Shown in pieces: positions 1-8,521 of a stretch of DNA of 64,000 nt. Source of the stretch: Rhodoferax sp. U2-2l (GTDB lineage Bacteria > Pseudomonadota > Gammaproteobacteria > Burkholderiales > Burkholderiaceae_C); assembly GCF_020594515.1 (NCBI RefSeq), contig NZ_JAJCTH010000008.1:1-64000 (forward strand). Direction: 5' to 3'. A model generated the notes under the pieces. The model was not told the origin of the DNA, searched no databases, and worked only from the letters and a program-made list of their open reading frames with translations. The translations under genes were made by a program, and so were the position numbers. The stretch's first letter is position 1. Each line of letters begins with the position of its first letter.

Positions 1-74
1 TCCACTTGCTCCACCACCGACAGCTTAAAAGCCAACGTGTAGTCGCGCTGTGTGCGCTTCACTCCTGTATCCAT
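1..74 (-). CDS. IS3-family transposase OrfA, N-terminal fragment (partial)
   Basis: Twenty-four codons are visible from an ATG at 74-72. The translation begins MDTGVKRTQRDYTLAFKLSV, the start of the helix-turn-helix of IS3-family OrfA proteins, which bind the element ends before OrfAB acts. A purine-rich AGGGCAGG lies upstream as a plausible ribosome site. The gene leaves the window, so its integrity cannot be judged. Confidence 0.6.
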   Translation of the reverse strand, partial: MDTGVKRTQRDYTLAFKLSVVEQV

Positions 75-127
75 CACACCTGCCCTTTCTTGACGGCAAA
101 TGTGTCAACTTCTGGCAGGACGGGTCA
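1..127 (-). mobile_element. End of an IS3-family insertion sequence (cut by window edge)
   Basis: The first ~127 bases look like the left end of an IS3-family element. The outer tip, read on the minus strand, begins TGACCCG and continues to AGAAGTTGACA, which resembles the IS150-type ends of this family (from memory TGACCCC...AAAAGTTGGACA). An orfA start codon follows about 50 bp further in. The rest of the element lies outside the window. Its tip is only about 8 bp from the left repeat of the adjacent GMT island, so it either targeted the island edge or served as its landing site. The exact tip is uncertain by several bases. Confidence 0.65.
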
Positions 128-134
128 CGCCCAA

Positions 135-198
135 CAAAAAAAGCACCGGCTGCTATGTGGCGTAAAAGTGCTACTAATTGCGCGTGAGTGAGTAAATT
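135..198 (+). repeat. Left terminal inverted repeat of the GMT island
   Basis: Reading inward, the order is CAAAAAAAGCACC, 11 less conserved bases, GGCGTA (159-164), a TACTAATT block and a TAAATT block. The minus strand from 16699 has the same order: the same 13-mer, 11 bases (6 of 11 matching), GGCGTA, TTACTATT and TAAATT. Similarity fades beyond about 60 bp. Confidence 0.7.
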
Positions 199-261
199 CA
201 ATAACTTATCAATAGTAAGCATACTAATAGTCGCTGAGAAATCAGTGGCTATTTTTCTTTG

Positions 262-530
262 GTGCGCCCGGCAGGGCGCACCTACTGGGAGACGAAAGTC
301 CTCTACTCGCCCGGCAAGGAAAAGAGTTAGCCGACGGCAAGGGTTTCGCGGGCGACTGCGAGTCTGAAGGAAGCCGGATGGCAAAGCGCTGGCCTGACGA
401 ACAGGCAGCGGAAACGAGGCATCGCATCGGGGTGAGGTGTCCGAAATCATCAAAGCCCGAAACTTGCACGGAACGATGCGGCGTATAACCGACAGGTACA
501 AGCGTGAAGGTGACCCAACGTGTCGCGCAT
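262..530 (+). mobile_element. 5' fragment of a group II intron (domain I only, no maturase)
   Basis: The segment starts with GTGCGCCCGG at 262, matching the GUGYG 5' boundary of group II introns. It then follows the typical domain I text of bacterial introns, including GAAGGAAGCCGG, GGCAAAGCGCTGG and CTGACGAACAGG around 368-403. No reverse transcriptase/maturase and no domain V-like segment follows. Recognisable intron sequence stops near 530, just before the 3' end of the next gene, so this is a dead remnant. The 3' limit is approximate, and recognition is from memory of intron sequences. Confidence 0.6.
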
Positions 531-549
531 CAGACTCTGAATCCGAGTG

Positions 550-1005
550 TCAGTTTGGCAACTGGTACATTAGATTGCTGCAAGCCAGTTCTTCGACGGA
601 GATGCTGCAGAACCTGCCGGGGTACTTTTTGCCGGACATGGTTTCGAAGATTTCGGTGGGTATCGACTGATCTTCGAACATCTCGTGGCCTTGCCATACA
701 GCACGCAGTCGCTCCATTTGCCAATTGCGGCTACCGTTGACGTGATCAGGTGTAACGATTTGCACTGAAATAAGTTTTGTGTTGCTGGCCTGCCCTGATT
801 GAAGAAGTGGCTCAATGCTTTTGAAGTCACTCACGAGGATGGTGCTAACACGTGTGAATTCATCTTCAACATCCTCTATGACCCCCAGATTCACGACGAA
901 CCAGATTTGCTGTAGCGCGAGTTCGGCTGCATCCCATATTTGCTCGCCGCTGCTGGCGAACATGGCTGAGACGGGAGACTGGTAGGTGCTTCTGGTGATA
1001 AACAT
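550..1005 (-). CDS. Unknown 151-residue protein paired with an XRE regulator
   Basis: I do not recognise this 151-residue protein. It has no signal peptide and no membrane segment. It contains mixed alpha/beta stretches such as TKLISVQIVTPDHV and an acidic middle. It is divergent from the XRE gene at 1070, and the 64-bp spacer holds a long inverted repeat (1016-1052), so the two probably share a regulator-controlled promoter. It sits between the group II intron fragment and the restriction-type cargo and may be a separate accessory module, for example a toxin-like or defence-linked partner. That role is a guess from context only. Confidence 0.6.
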   Translation of the reverse strand: MFITRSTYQSPVSAMFASSGEQIWDAAELALQQIWFVVNLGVIEDVEDEFTRVSTILVSDFKSIEPLLQSGQASNTKLISVQIVTPDHVNGSRNWQMERLRAVWQGHEMFEDQSIPTEIFETMSGKKYPGRFCSISVEELACSNLMYQLPN

Positions 1006-1015
1006 AATGTTAAGA

Positions 1016-1052
1016 AATGAACACTATAGATTGTAGCCCTATAGTATTCATT
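1016..1052. promoter_or_regulatory. Inverted-repeat operator between the XRE regulator and its divergent partner
   Basis: The arms 1016-1029 (AATGAACACTATAG) and 1039-1052 (CTATAGTATTCATT) pair at 13 of 14 positions around a 9-base spacer. The site ends 17 bp before the regulator's ATG and starts 10 bp from the divergent gene's ATG. It is well placed for autoregulation by the XRE protein. Confidence 0.65.
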
Positions 1053-1069
1053 ATTAGTTAATTGGAGGC

Positions 1070-1360
1070 ATGACCAATGCTTCCCACCCCATCCATAACT
1101 TCGCCAAAGCTATTCGTCTCGTTCGCAGATCAAAAGGACTTAGCCAGGAAGATTTCGGGGTGATGTCGAGTAGAACCTATGTCAGCACCCTGGAACGAGG
1201 CTTGAAGTCGCCAACTCTGAGCAAGATTGACACCCTTGCCCAAGTCATGGAAGTCCATCCCCTAACCTTACTGGTATTGTCGTATGTGGAGGTCCATGAT
1301 CCTGAGGCGTTGGGCAGGATGCTTGAGCTTATTGCCAGCGAGATTTCAGCTATCGAATAA
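1070..1360 (+). CDS. XRE-family helix-turn-helix transcriptional regulator
   Basis: This is a 96-residue DNA-binding protein. The HTH spans roughly residues 10-65: IRLVRRSKGLSQEDFGV carries the first helices, SRTYVSTLERGLKSPT the recognition helix and turn, and DTLAQVMEVHPLTLLVL the closing helix. The size matches small cro/C-protein-like repressors. GGAGG at 1064-1068 is only one base from the ATG, unusually close, but no other in-frame ATG lies nearby. It is divergent from the unknown gene at 550-1005 and probably binds the inverted repeat between them. It lies beyond the 3' end of the methylase operon, so control of that operon is possible but not shown. Confidence 0.85.
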   Translation: MTNASHPIHNFAKAIRLVRRSKGLSQEDFGVMSSRTYVSTLERGLKSPTLSKIDTLAQVMEVHPLTLLVLSYVEVHDPEALGRMLELIASEISAIE

Positions 1361-1541
1361 ACAGCGCAGTGCGCAGTCCGATGTCTATGACTGTTGGCAC
1401 CGATTGAATTTCGACGGTGCAGGGGTGCGGCGGTGGAATTCTTGAACTACTTAGAGGTAGTTCATGTGGTGAAGCCTGGGCCTTTCAGCGCCCTAGTGAG
1501 TCACCGCTGCGAATTCCGCATGTATGGCATGCTCTTCTGAC

Positions 1542-2495
1542 TCAAGCTGATGAAAGAAATTCTTGAACTGTTGCGACTTCAAGCGACGGAAGGCTTCCGA
1601 CATTGATGCTGTACTTTATACCTGTCACCCCAAGTGGGGGAATGTAATCATCGGGAAGCCTGGGAAACGTGCCGGTGACCTCAAAAACATGCACATCTCG
1701 GAATGTGAACCTCAGTAGCGCGCCGGTCTGTCGCAGGCCTTCATGCCATCCTAGTTGCGCCAAGCGTGAATCGAAGACATCGAGCGCATGTCCATCCGAT
1801 TCGAGCTTCTCCCGAATTTCATCGACGCGGTCAGCCAGGGTTTCTTCACCGCCCAGGCTTTTCTCCAGCATAACGCTGACGAACAGGAGTCGTTTGTTGA
1901 TGGGTGGCTTTAGCTGATCGATGCGGGAAATCTCATGTCTCGGCTCAGACCGGGTGGTGGTTTTTACCTCGACATGAACTCCCTGCCCGACGAAATCGTG
2001 GCGTTCGCTTTCCGGGCCACTCCATAGATGGCAGACCCGCGTGCCGAGGGTTGGGAACATCACATTCGACAGCACCCAGAGTTCACCGAACAGGCCGATC
2101 TGCTCCGTCGTGCCGAGGTCGGGTGCGAGTGGGCGCAGCGCTGCGCGCATGTCGTCGATGATCCGTTCTACCGAGACCGCAGGATCGCGACCTTCGATGC
2201 GAATGGCATGGAGGACCTTGTTGGCAACGAGCGTCAGTAGTTCTTCGTGGTGGCTTCGGGCGGAGACATCGATCCATATCTGTCCGCCATCCAGGATGCG
2301 TACCTGAAGGCTTTGCAGATCTGGCGGCAGGGTGTGCGGGGCGACATCGATGGCCAGCAGCAGGTGCAGTCGTCCGTCGTCTGAAACACCTATCAGTGCA
2401 GCTTCGAGATCTTCGATCGCCTGTTCGTAGATATCCTCGTATGGAAGCCGCTGCTCGCGCAGGAGTGTCCAGCGTTCCGGTGTGATCTCACCCAT
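1542..2495 (-). CDS. PD-(D/E)XK motif protein (DUF4420-like), predicted restriction nuclease of the cargo system
   Basis: This is a 317-residue soluble protein, the last gene of the four-gene cargo operon. A nuclease-fold signature is visible near residues 160-180, where HDFVGQGVHVEVKTT gives an acidic residue followed by the EVK of a PD-(D/E)XK active site. The N-terminal half (PYEDIYEQAIEDLEAALIGV onward) looks like the usual N-terminal part of DUF4420 proteins. Its start overlaps the end of the Z1 gene by 8 bp, indicating translational coupling. In related predicted restriction systems with MutL/MORC-like ATPases and Z1 helicases (Iyer, Abhiman and Aravind, 2008, from memory) this family is taken as the effector nuclease. 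Cleavage itself is inferred. Confidence 0.75.
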   Translation of the reverse strand: MGEITPERWTLLREQRLPYEDIYEQAIEDLEAALIGVSDDGRLHLLLAIDVAPHTLPPDLQSLQVRILDGGQIWIDVSARSHHEELLTLVANKVLHAIRIEGRDPAVSVERIIDDMRAALRPLAPDLGTTEQIGLFGELWVLSNVMFPTLGTRVCHLWSGPESERHDFVGQGVHVEVKTTTRSEPRHEISRIDQLKPPINKRLLFVSVMLEKSLGGEETLADRVDEIREKLESDGHALDVFDSRLAQLGWHEGLRQTGALLRFTFRDVHVFEVTGTFPRLPDDYIPPLGVTGIKYSINVGSLPSLEVATVQEFLSSA

Positions 2496-4806
2496 GGTGG
2501 ACCCCCCGGTTTACGACAAACGGCTGGTCGCCATCCGTTGTCCGGGGGAGAGATAGCGCGAGGCCCAGCACGGCCTGGGTCGGAGCGCGCAGCGGCTCAG
2601 GATCGAGAGGGTAGAGCAGTAGCAGCCCTTGTTGAGCAGGGCGCTCTTCGCGCATTGCCCGGGCATTGAAGCCTGACGCGGCGCGGTAGTTGTCCGGTCC
2701 GCCATTCAGATCTACGCCTTCGTGGCGGGGATCGATCAGGATCCCGATCGATTCATTGGCCTGTAATGAACGTCGCACAAGGCCGAAAGGCCTTCCGCCC
2801 AGAAGGACCTGCCTCTCCCGCTGCGGGTTGGCCACAAACACCGTCCAGTTGGTCAGCTCTCCCGCTTCGGCTCGCTCCAGGATCCAGTCGGCAATCTCGG
2901 CGCCCAGAAACGCAATGCTGTTTGGGTGTCCTTCGTAGCGCCGTAGGAACAGTGCGATGTCTTCTGCCGGCACATCGTGCGCAATGGCACCACCATAAGC
3001 ATCCTGTGTTGGCGGATGCTGTCTCAGCAGCGCCGATGCCAAGTCAATGTTCCGCTCCAGCAGTTCCCTATCCTTCATGGGAAACAGGATGGTCTGCGGG
3101 TTCTCGCCAGACCATGACCGCGCGTCATCCGTCTGCATCTTGCTCTTGTTCTTGCTGGTGAGCAGGAGCTTTGAATGAGCGCGCATTCGGATGGCCATCT
3201 GGTCAGGCCGGCGGCCGGCCTTGTTTAGCGCTGTGATCGAGTCACGCAGAGACTCTTCAACCAGCGCCAGCTCCACAAACCATTGCGCGATGCCTTCAGT
3301 TGTCCAGATACGGATCAGGTCCTCGTATCCTGCGCGGAAGCCGTACCAGCGGGCCATCTGTAGCAAGGCGTCAGCCAGCGTCGTCGTACGCAGGAAGTAG
3401 GCTATCGTCAGGCCCTCAAGCGTCAAGCCCCGTGAGAGTCGATTGCCGCCGACTGCGACAAGCTGCCGGTCCGGCTTGGCGTCATATTCCAGTTCATCGC
3501 CCGTCGTGCTGTTGAGCACGACGACAACCAGACGGGCCAAGTTCGTCACTGCCTCTTCGAGGAGAACCTCTTCGCTGCAGGGCATATCGACCGATCCCAG
3601 TCCTGCGAGTGTTGACCGGAACATCTTTCTGAGTACGCCGGGTTCAGCGCTTTCGTGATGAAACCAGCCGCGGATCTGTTCTTCGATCGCTTCGCCTATG
3701 CGAAGCTGGTCCTGCTGAAGTTGCGATACGTGCACCAGCATCGTGTTCGGCTTGCCCAACTGTCCGCGTAGCAACCTGATGGCGCCGGCCAATGCAAACG
3801 TCAGAAGGGCATCGGCGAGCGATTGGGGCAGGTCCAGCGGCCCCCGTGCAACGATCGCCTCGCTCTTTTTGCGCTGCTTCGACTTCAAAGCCTTCACATC
3901 TGCAGGGTCGACAGGACGCAGCACATCGCGTCCTTGCGCGCTGGTGCCGAACAGCTCCTCGGTCCCTGTGTATCCGTCCGGTCGAGGAAGCTGGACAACG
4001 AAGTCCTTTGGGAACAGGTCCTCGCCGACTTGGTTGTCGCTGGCGTCGGGGTCGATGAGGATGTTTGCGAATGGTGTTGCCGTGTAGGCGATATATGTGG
4101 CCCGCGGAATCTTCCTGAGAATGTCGCGGATAAGTGCGTTGGTCAGTGACGGGGCCGTGTCTTCGTCCGGTGCAGTGTCCGCGTCGATACTTGGATCACT
4201 TCGATTGCCGCGTGTATTAATGGATGCCTGATCCGCTTCGTCATCGATCAGAAGAACTGGTACATCAGCGAGCCGGCCTTCGAGTTTGCTGAACCATTGA
4301 TTGAGCCGCTTCAGGATAGGCGTGATCTTCTTTGCAACGATCAGGACGGTACCGGACGATGCAAATCCGTCGGCAACCTCCGGCTCGCGAAAGTCGGTGG
4401 CCTCGTCGGTCAGCGTGATCCAGTCGACGCCTGTCCCGGCCAGCTCCAGGTCCAGGCGCTTCTGCGTCTGGTTCCGCAGTGAATCGTGAATGCCGGACAG
4501 AACGATGATCAGGCGGTAGCCGACATCGGCTGCGCGTGCCGCCACAGCCGTGAAGTTAGCTGTCTTGCCAGACTGAACATAACCGACGACTAGACCGCGG
4601 CACTGGAACTCCGGGCGACTTATGGGTGTGGTCTTTGAGATGATTCGCAGCGACTCCTCGGCGACTGAGGCAATCTGATGCGGCTTCCATTTGGGCTGGG
4701 AGCGGAGATACGCTTCGTGCCGGGACCAGTTGGCCCAAGCGGTTCCGTCTGTCCACAGGGCCAGCCTGGGCTTTAGAGTGAGGGGCAGCGGAAGTCGGAC
4801 CTGCAT
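2488..4806 (-). CDS. Z1-domain superfamily II helicase/ATPase
   Basis: This is a 772-residue protein. Walker A, GYVQSGKTANF, is at residues 75-85. Walker B, LLIDDEADQAS, is near 185-195, and a TATPFAN motif III follows near 240. The Z1 core, GGNRLSRGLTLEG with MARWYGFRAGYEDL after it, begins near residue 452 and is diagnostic of the family. No signal peptide or membrane segment is present. It should be a DNA-dependent motor linking the methylase/ATPase to the nuclease. The ATG shares one base with the stop of the upstream GHKL gene (TAATG) and the 3' end overlaps the nuclease gene by 8 bp, so all are co-translated. The product is clear; its exact step in restriction is inferred. Confidence 0.85.
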   Translation of the reverse strand: MQVRLPLPLTLKPRLALWTDGTAWANWSRHEAYLRSQPKWKPHQIASVAEESLRIISKTTPISRPEFQCRGLVVGYVQSGKTANFTAVAARAADVGYRLIIVLSGIHDSLRNQTQKRLDLELAGTGVDWITLTDEATDFREPEVADGFASSGTVLIVAKKITPILKRLNQWFSKLEGRLADVPVLLIDDEADQASINTRGNRSDPSIDADTAPDEDTAPSLTNALIRDILRKIPRATYIAYTATPFANILIDPDASDNQVGEDLFPKDFVVQLPRPDGYTGTEELFGTSAQGRDVLRPVDPADVKALKSKQRKKSEAIVARGPLDLPQSLADALLTFALAGAIRLLRGQLGKPNTMLVHVSQLQQDQLRIGEAIEEQIRGWFHHESAEPGVLRKMFRSTLAGLGSVDMPCSEEVLLEEAVTNLARLVVVVLNSTTGDELEYDAKPDRQLVAVGGNRLSRGLTLEGLTIAYFLRTTTLADALLQMARWYGFRAGYEDLIRIWTTEGIAQWFVELALVEESLRDSITALNKAGRRPDQMAIRMRAHSKLLLTSKNKSKMQTDDARSWSGENPQTILFPMKDRELLERNIDLASALLRQHPPTQDAYGGAIAHDVPAEDIALFLRRYEGHPNSIAFLGAEIADWILERAEAGELTNWTVFVANPQRERQVLLGGRPFGLVRRSLQANESIGILIDPRHEGVDLNGGPDNYRAASGFNARAMREERPAQQGLLLLYPLDPEPLRAPTQAVLGLALSLPRTTDGDQPFVVNRGVHHG

Positions 4807-6824
4807 TAGGCCTTGTCCGTCAGTTGGTCTGGAACACCGGCCGCCTCCAGCGCGCGAAGGAATTCAGAGAGGGCGGCTTTGGCATCGGCATCTTTGTCGA
4901 TGAGCTGCACGAGCGTCACCAGCGTCGGCATCAACGGGGTGACTTCGACTTCCTCCCCCTTGAATCCGGTCTTGCGCTGCCATGGCTTGTCGCCACTGCT
5001 GACAAGGCGGATCGAGGCCTTTTCCTTCTTTACTGCGGGGGATGGAGCACGGGGCGCCACAGTAGTGCCTCCTGATGCTGTCGTTGGCGGCACAACGCCA
5101 TTAGGCGCCGGCGTGCCTGTAGTCGAAACATTCTTGTCACCGCCTGTCGGCACCGGCGCAGGTTTTTCCTTCTTGTTGTACCGGAGGCGGGCTGCTGCGC
5201 GAGGGGCCTTGATCAAGCCTTCCAGGGGCTTGGTGATCGCAAACGGCAGGCGAACGAGTTGCTTGCTGATATCTACCTGTAGTTGCTCATCTGCGAGCCT
5301 GTCGAAGTCAATGGCAACACGAATCAGCTTGGTGTGCTCATCTTTGGTGAAGAGATCCTCCCAGCCGCCCCATTTAATTAGGCGATCAAGGCGGTAGAAG
5401 TACAGGCCCTGGGTATCATTGGCCCGGCCGTTCAAGGTGTGCCGATCCCGTTCGATACGCTGCTCACGCGGAGGTAGTGGCTTGATGTACTCATCGAACT
5501 CTGCCTCGTTTGGCGTGACATACGCGCGGACATAGAGGGCCGGCGTCTTGTCCGGCGTGGGGCTCGGAAGCTCGATGCGGTGCTGGTCGTACTCCTTGGT
5601 CAGCGGATGCCCCATGGGATTGTTTGCGCGCAGAGTGTCATCGTTCAGCCTGATGATGACCTTCTCACGCCCGCGTGCCTTGCCTTCGAGGTACCGATGG
5701 AACACAAGTTCGAGGTGCGACTTGATTGCAGCAAGCTCCTGCGCATAGGGGGAGTCTGCCTTCCCCCTCGCCGGTTCCATCGAGGGACGCATCTGCGTGA
5801 GCAGCACGGCTGTGCCAGAGTCTCCGATGTGAACTGCCGCAGCATGCTCTTGAGCCACCGGGTCGTTCAGCAGCGCCCAGCGGCGCGTTTTGGCGAGGTG
5901 GTCCTTGTCCCAAGTGAGGGTCGTGCTCTGGTTTCCGGCAGCCTTCGACACCACAGTTAGGCGATCGGCTTGGGACCAAGCTGCACCCTTCAGTCCATAG
6001 CCAAACTTGCCCAAGTCGCCGTCGTCGTATTCACGCTGGTGTCCGATCTTCATTGCGTCGCGCAGGCCCGATGGAGTCATGCCCGCTCCATCGTCGCGGA
6101 TGCACATCCACCGGCCGCCCGCATTGGGATTCGGGAACGTGATGTCGATCTCCCGCGCACCATGCGACAGGCTGTTGTCCACGAGATCGGCCACAGCGCT
6201 GGGTAGACTGTGGCCGGCACGCGCCAGGATCTTGAAAAGGCCAAGCGGATCCGGTGCGGCGTCATCGTCGTTGCGGTTGTTGTCGTTTTCTTTTGGTGAC
6301 GTCACGAACACTGTATCTTCCTCCTTGAATAGCTTCGGGAAGTGATCCGAGAGCACTGCTTGGCAGTGCTGGCCCTCATCACCGTATAACGCGATCATTG
6401 CTGACTTACCAAGCCGTGCGCTTTCCCCGTGGCCAAGGATCGAAGAGCGGGCGGGGTGCTCTGCGGGAATGACAACCCATGAGGCCTTTGCCGGAGTTGT
6501 CGAAGCGTCAACAACCATTGCAAACAGCACACCGGGATCGACGAAGCGGTAGAAGGGACTTGTCGGGCAGTCGCCCTCAAACCTCCAGTTTTTGTGCTGC
6601 CGCTTGAGCCATGATGAAACCTCGACCACGGTGTGCTCGTCTTCGAGACGCTGGCAGTTGATGGCGATGGTGTCCCGGTCTTCTGCAGAAGGGAAAACCG
6701 TGTCTACAACGTCCCAGTCGAAATTGATGGAGCGCTGCTTTGCGCGTTCCTTACCCTGACGGCGGTACTCATGAAACATGCCGAGTTCGGAATGAGTCAG
6801 CAGTCGGAGAATTGTGAACTTCAC
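4806..6824 (-). CDS. GHKL (MORC/MutL-like) ATPase of the cargo restriction system
   Basis: About 672 residues. The ATP-binding GHKL fold shows an N-box (AVADLVDNSLSHGA, ~205), a G1 box (IRDDGAGM, ~243) and a G2 box (GKFGYGLKGAAWS, ~268). A proline/alanine-rich linker around residue 590 leads to a short C-terminal helical segment. I place the start at a GTG (6824-6822) rather than an upstream in-frame ATG: the GTG overlaps the methylase stop as GTGA and is preceded by AGAGGGAACGAA, a good ribosome site. MORC/MutL-type ATPases in such operons are thought to act as DNA clamps that license the nuclease. That mechanism is family-based inference. Confidence 0.8.
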   Translation of the reverse strand: MKFTILRLLTHSELGMFHEYRRQGKERAKQRSINFDWDVVDTVFPSAEDRDTIAINCQRLEDEHTVVEVSSWLKRQHKNWRFEGDCPTSPFYRFVDPGVLFAMVVDASTTPAKASWVVIPAEHPARSSILGHGESARLGKSAMIALYGDEGQHCQAVLSDHFPKLFKEEDTVFVTSPKENDNNRNDDDAAPDPLGLFKILARAGHSLPSAVADLVDNSLSHGAREIDITFPNPNAGGRWMCIRDDGAGMTPSGLRDAMKIGHQREYDDGDLGKFGYGLKGAAWSQADRLTVVSKAAGNQSTTLTWDKDHLAKTRRWALLNDPVAQEHAAAVHIGDSGTAVLLTQMRPSMEPARGKADSPYAQELAAIKSHLELVFHRYLEGKARGREKVIIRLNDDTLRANNPMGHPLTKEYDQHRIELPSPTPDKTPALYVRAYVTPNEAEFDEYIKPLPPREQRIERDRHTLNGRANDTQGLYFYRLDRLIKWGGWEDLFTKDEHTKLIRVAIDFDRLADEQLQVDISKQLVRLPFAITKPLEGLIKAPRAAARLRYNKKEKPAPVPTGGDKNVSTTGTPAPNGVVPPTTASGGTTVAPRAPSPAVKKEKASIRLVSSGDKPWQRKTGFKGEEVEVTPLMPTLVTLVQLIDKDADAKAALSEFLRALEAAGVPDQLTDKA

Positions 6825-8521
6825 TTCGTTCCCTCTGTTGTTTTGATCTGTGATGGCTTCAGGTCGAACAGCGTTACGCGCATGTCCGGCGTTTCCGGTG
6901 CACCCAGGCACTCTCTGATCCCGCGCGCGATGGCATAGGCGAAAAGTGGCGGTACGGCGTTACCGATCTGCTTGAATGCCGGGTTCATTGAGCCCTTAAA
7001 GACGAAGCCGTCGGGGAAGGACTGGAGCCGCGCAGCCTCGCGGACGGTGATGGTGCGCGCCTGTTCCGAGTCGAAATGGATGTGGGAATAGGAGTCCTTG
7101 CCGAGGTGGGCCATCAGCGTACGGACCGGGGCATCGGAACGGAGCTTCCACCACTTGTTCGGGAACTTTCCCGGGTCATAAGGAATGCGCCAGGCCGTGA
7201 TGTAGGAGCTGACGTCCGGATTTCGCGGGTCAGTCGACAGGCCGCGCTTCTTGCGGTTTGCAAGCCAAGTCGCAATCTTCTGCTCGACATAGGCATGGAC
7301 TTGCGGGTACTCCCAACCGGGCTCGATCTCGGCAAAGATCTTGTAATCCCGGGGGAGGTATCGAAAGACATGGCCAGTGGTGGACTTGGTCGCAAATCCC
7401 TTCCATTCGCGCATGAGGCGTGAATAGGCGGTTGTAGGCTCCGCAGTGGTGTACTCAACAGCTTCTGATGGATCCTTTGCGCCGCGACGGATGGCGCCAG
7501 TACGTAGGAGATCCATTGCAAACCGCGGCGGGAGATCGGCAAGGGCATCGGAGGCCGAGGTGGCTGTGGGCGAGTCGGGCGCAGGATCCGGGACCCAGCG
7601 ATGGTGCGCTGAGCCTTCCGCTTTCAAGACGCGGCGGGCGGCATTCTTGGAGCTGATGTAGCCGGACGGCAGGACGAGATGATGCGTTGGCACGGGAAAC
7701 TGCGGCTTGACGCCCGCAGCCCGATGGACTCCGACAAGAATCATCCGCTCCCGCATCTGCGGTACTCCGTACCAGGCGGAGTTCAGCAGCGTGTAGGCAA
7801 CGTCGTAGCCTTCGTCGGCAAGGCTCTTCGAGACGAGCTCAGCAACGTTGGTTCCACCATGGTTGAGGATGTCTGGCACGTTCTCCATCAAGAGTGCAAC
7901 AGGCTTTGTCGCCCGGATGAACGCGACATACCGTTCCCACAGGCTCACACGCCCGTCTACGAGGAACGCTTGGTCTGCCGTTACCTCTTCACGCAGTCGC
8001 GCCTGTTCACGGAGCTTGGCCCGGCCGACACGGGCGAACGCCTGACAGGGCGGACCGCCGACGAGGACATCGATCTGGTGGTCTGTGGCGCCCAGCAAAC
8101 CGAGATCGCAAAAAACTGAGTCTGCGGTTTCGGTCACCGCATCTCGCGGGGAGTGGTGTGCGTCCTTGTCACCTCCGACAGAGCGCGAGCCGAAGTTTGC
8201 TCCGTGTGACTTTGCAGCCCACGGGTCCATTTCAATGGATGCCACGGGTGTAAATCCGGCGGTCAGGAAGCCCAGCGAGATGCCGCCACAACCGGCGAAC
8301 ATGTCCATATAGCGGATCTCGCCACCTTTCTGGATTCGCTGCAGCTTGTCGCGAATCAGCGTGTCATCGGAGGTCGAAGCGCGGAAGGTCTTACCGGGTG
8401 AATTTGGCAGGTCGTTGGCCGTGGAGTCAAGTATTTTGGCGGTCTTGCTGGATTGCAACTTGCTTAGAACGGGTTGGATGGACATCCGGAATCTCTCATA
8501 GGGAACATGCGCCAGGACCAA
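6821..8521 (-). CDS. C5-cytosine DNA methyltransferase (Dcm-type), first gene of the cargo system
   Basis: 566 residues with the complete C5-methylase motif set. SAM-binding FAGCGG is at ~75-80, catalytic GGPPCQAF near 155, ENVP near 210, QMRERM near 253 and GNAVPP near 516. The target-recognition region lies between ~300 and 500. All catalytic residues are present, so the enzyme should be active. A start at 8485 (MSIQPVL) is equally possible. It heads a leftward operon with coupled starts (methylase, GHKL ATPase, Z1 helicase, nuclease) and probably marks self DNA. The recognition sequence cannot be read from the protein. Confidence 0.92.
   Translation of the reverse strand: MVLAHVPYERFRMSIQPVLSKLQSSKTAKILDSTANDLPNSPGKTFRASTSDDTLIRDKLQRIQKGGEIRYMDMFAGCGGISLGFLTAGFTPVASIEMDPWAAKSHGANFGSRSVGGDKDAHHSPRDAVTETADSVFCDLGLLGATDHQIDVLVGGPPCQAFARVGRAKLREQARLREEVTADQAFLVDGRVSLWERYVAFIRATKPVALLMENVPDILNHGGTNVAELVSKSLADEGYDVAYTLLNSAWYGVPQMRERMILVGVHRAAGVKPQFPVPTHHLVLPSGYISSKNAARRVLKAEGSAHHRWVPDPAPDSPTATSASDALADLPPRFAMDLLRTGAIRRGAKDPSEAVEYTTAEPTTAYSRLMREWKGFATKSTTGHVFRYLPRDYKIFAEIEPGWEYPQVHAYVEQKIATWLANRKKRGLSTDPRNPDVSSYITAWRIPYDPGKFPNKWWKLRSDAPVRTLMAHLGKDSYSHIHFDSEQARTITVREAARLQSFPDGFVFKGSMNPAFKQIGNAVPPLFAYAIARGIRECLGAPETPDMRVTLFDLKPSQIKTTEGTK

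Noticed and set aside
6825..6911. Upstream ATG for the GHKL ATPase
   Set aside because: The added 29 residues are methylase sequence read in another frame; the GTG with a good ribosome site overlapping the methylase stop fits better.
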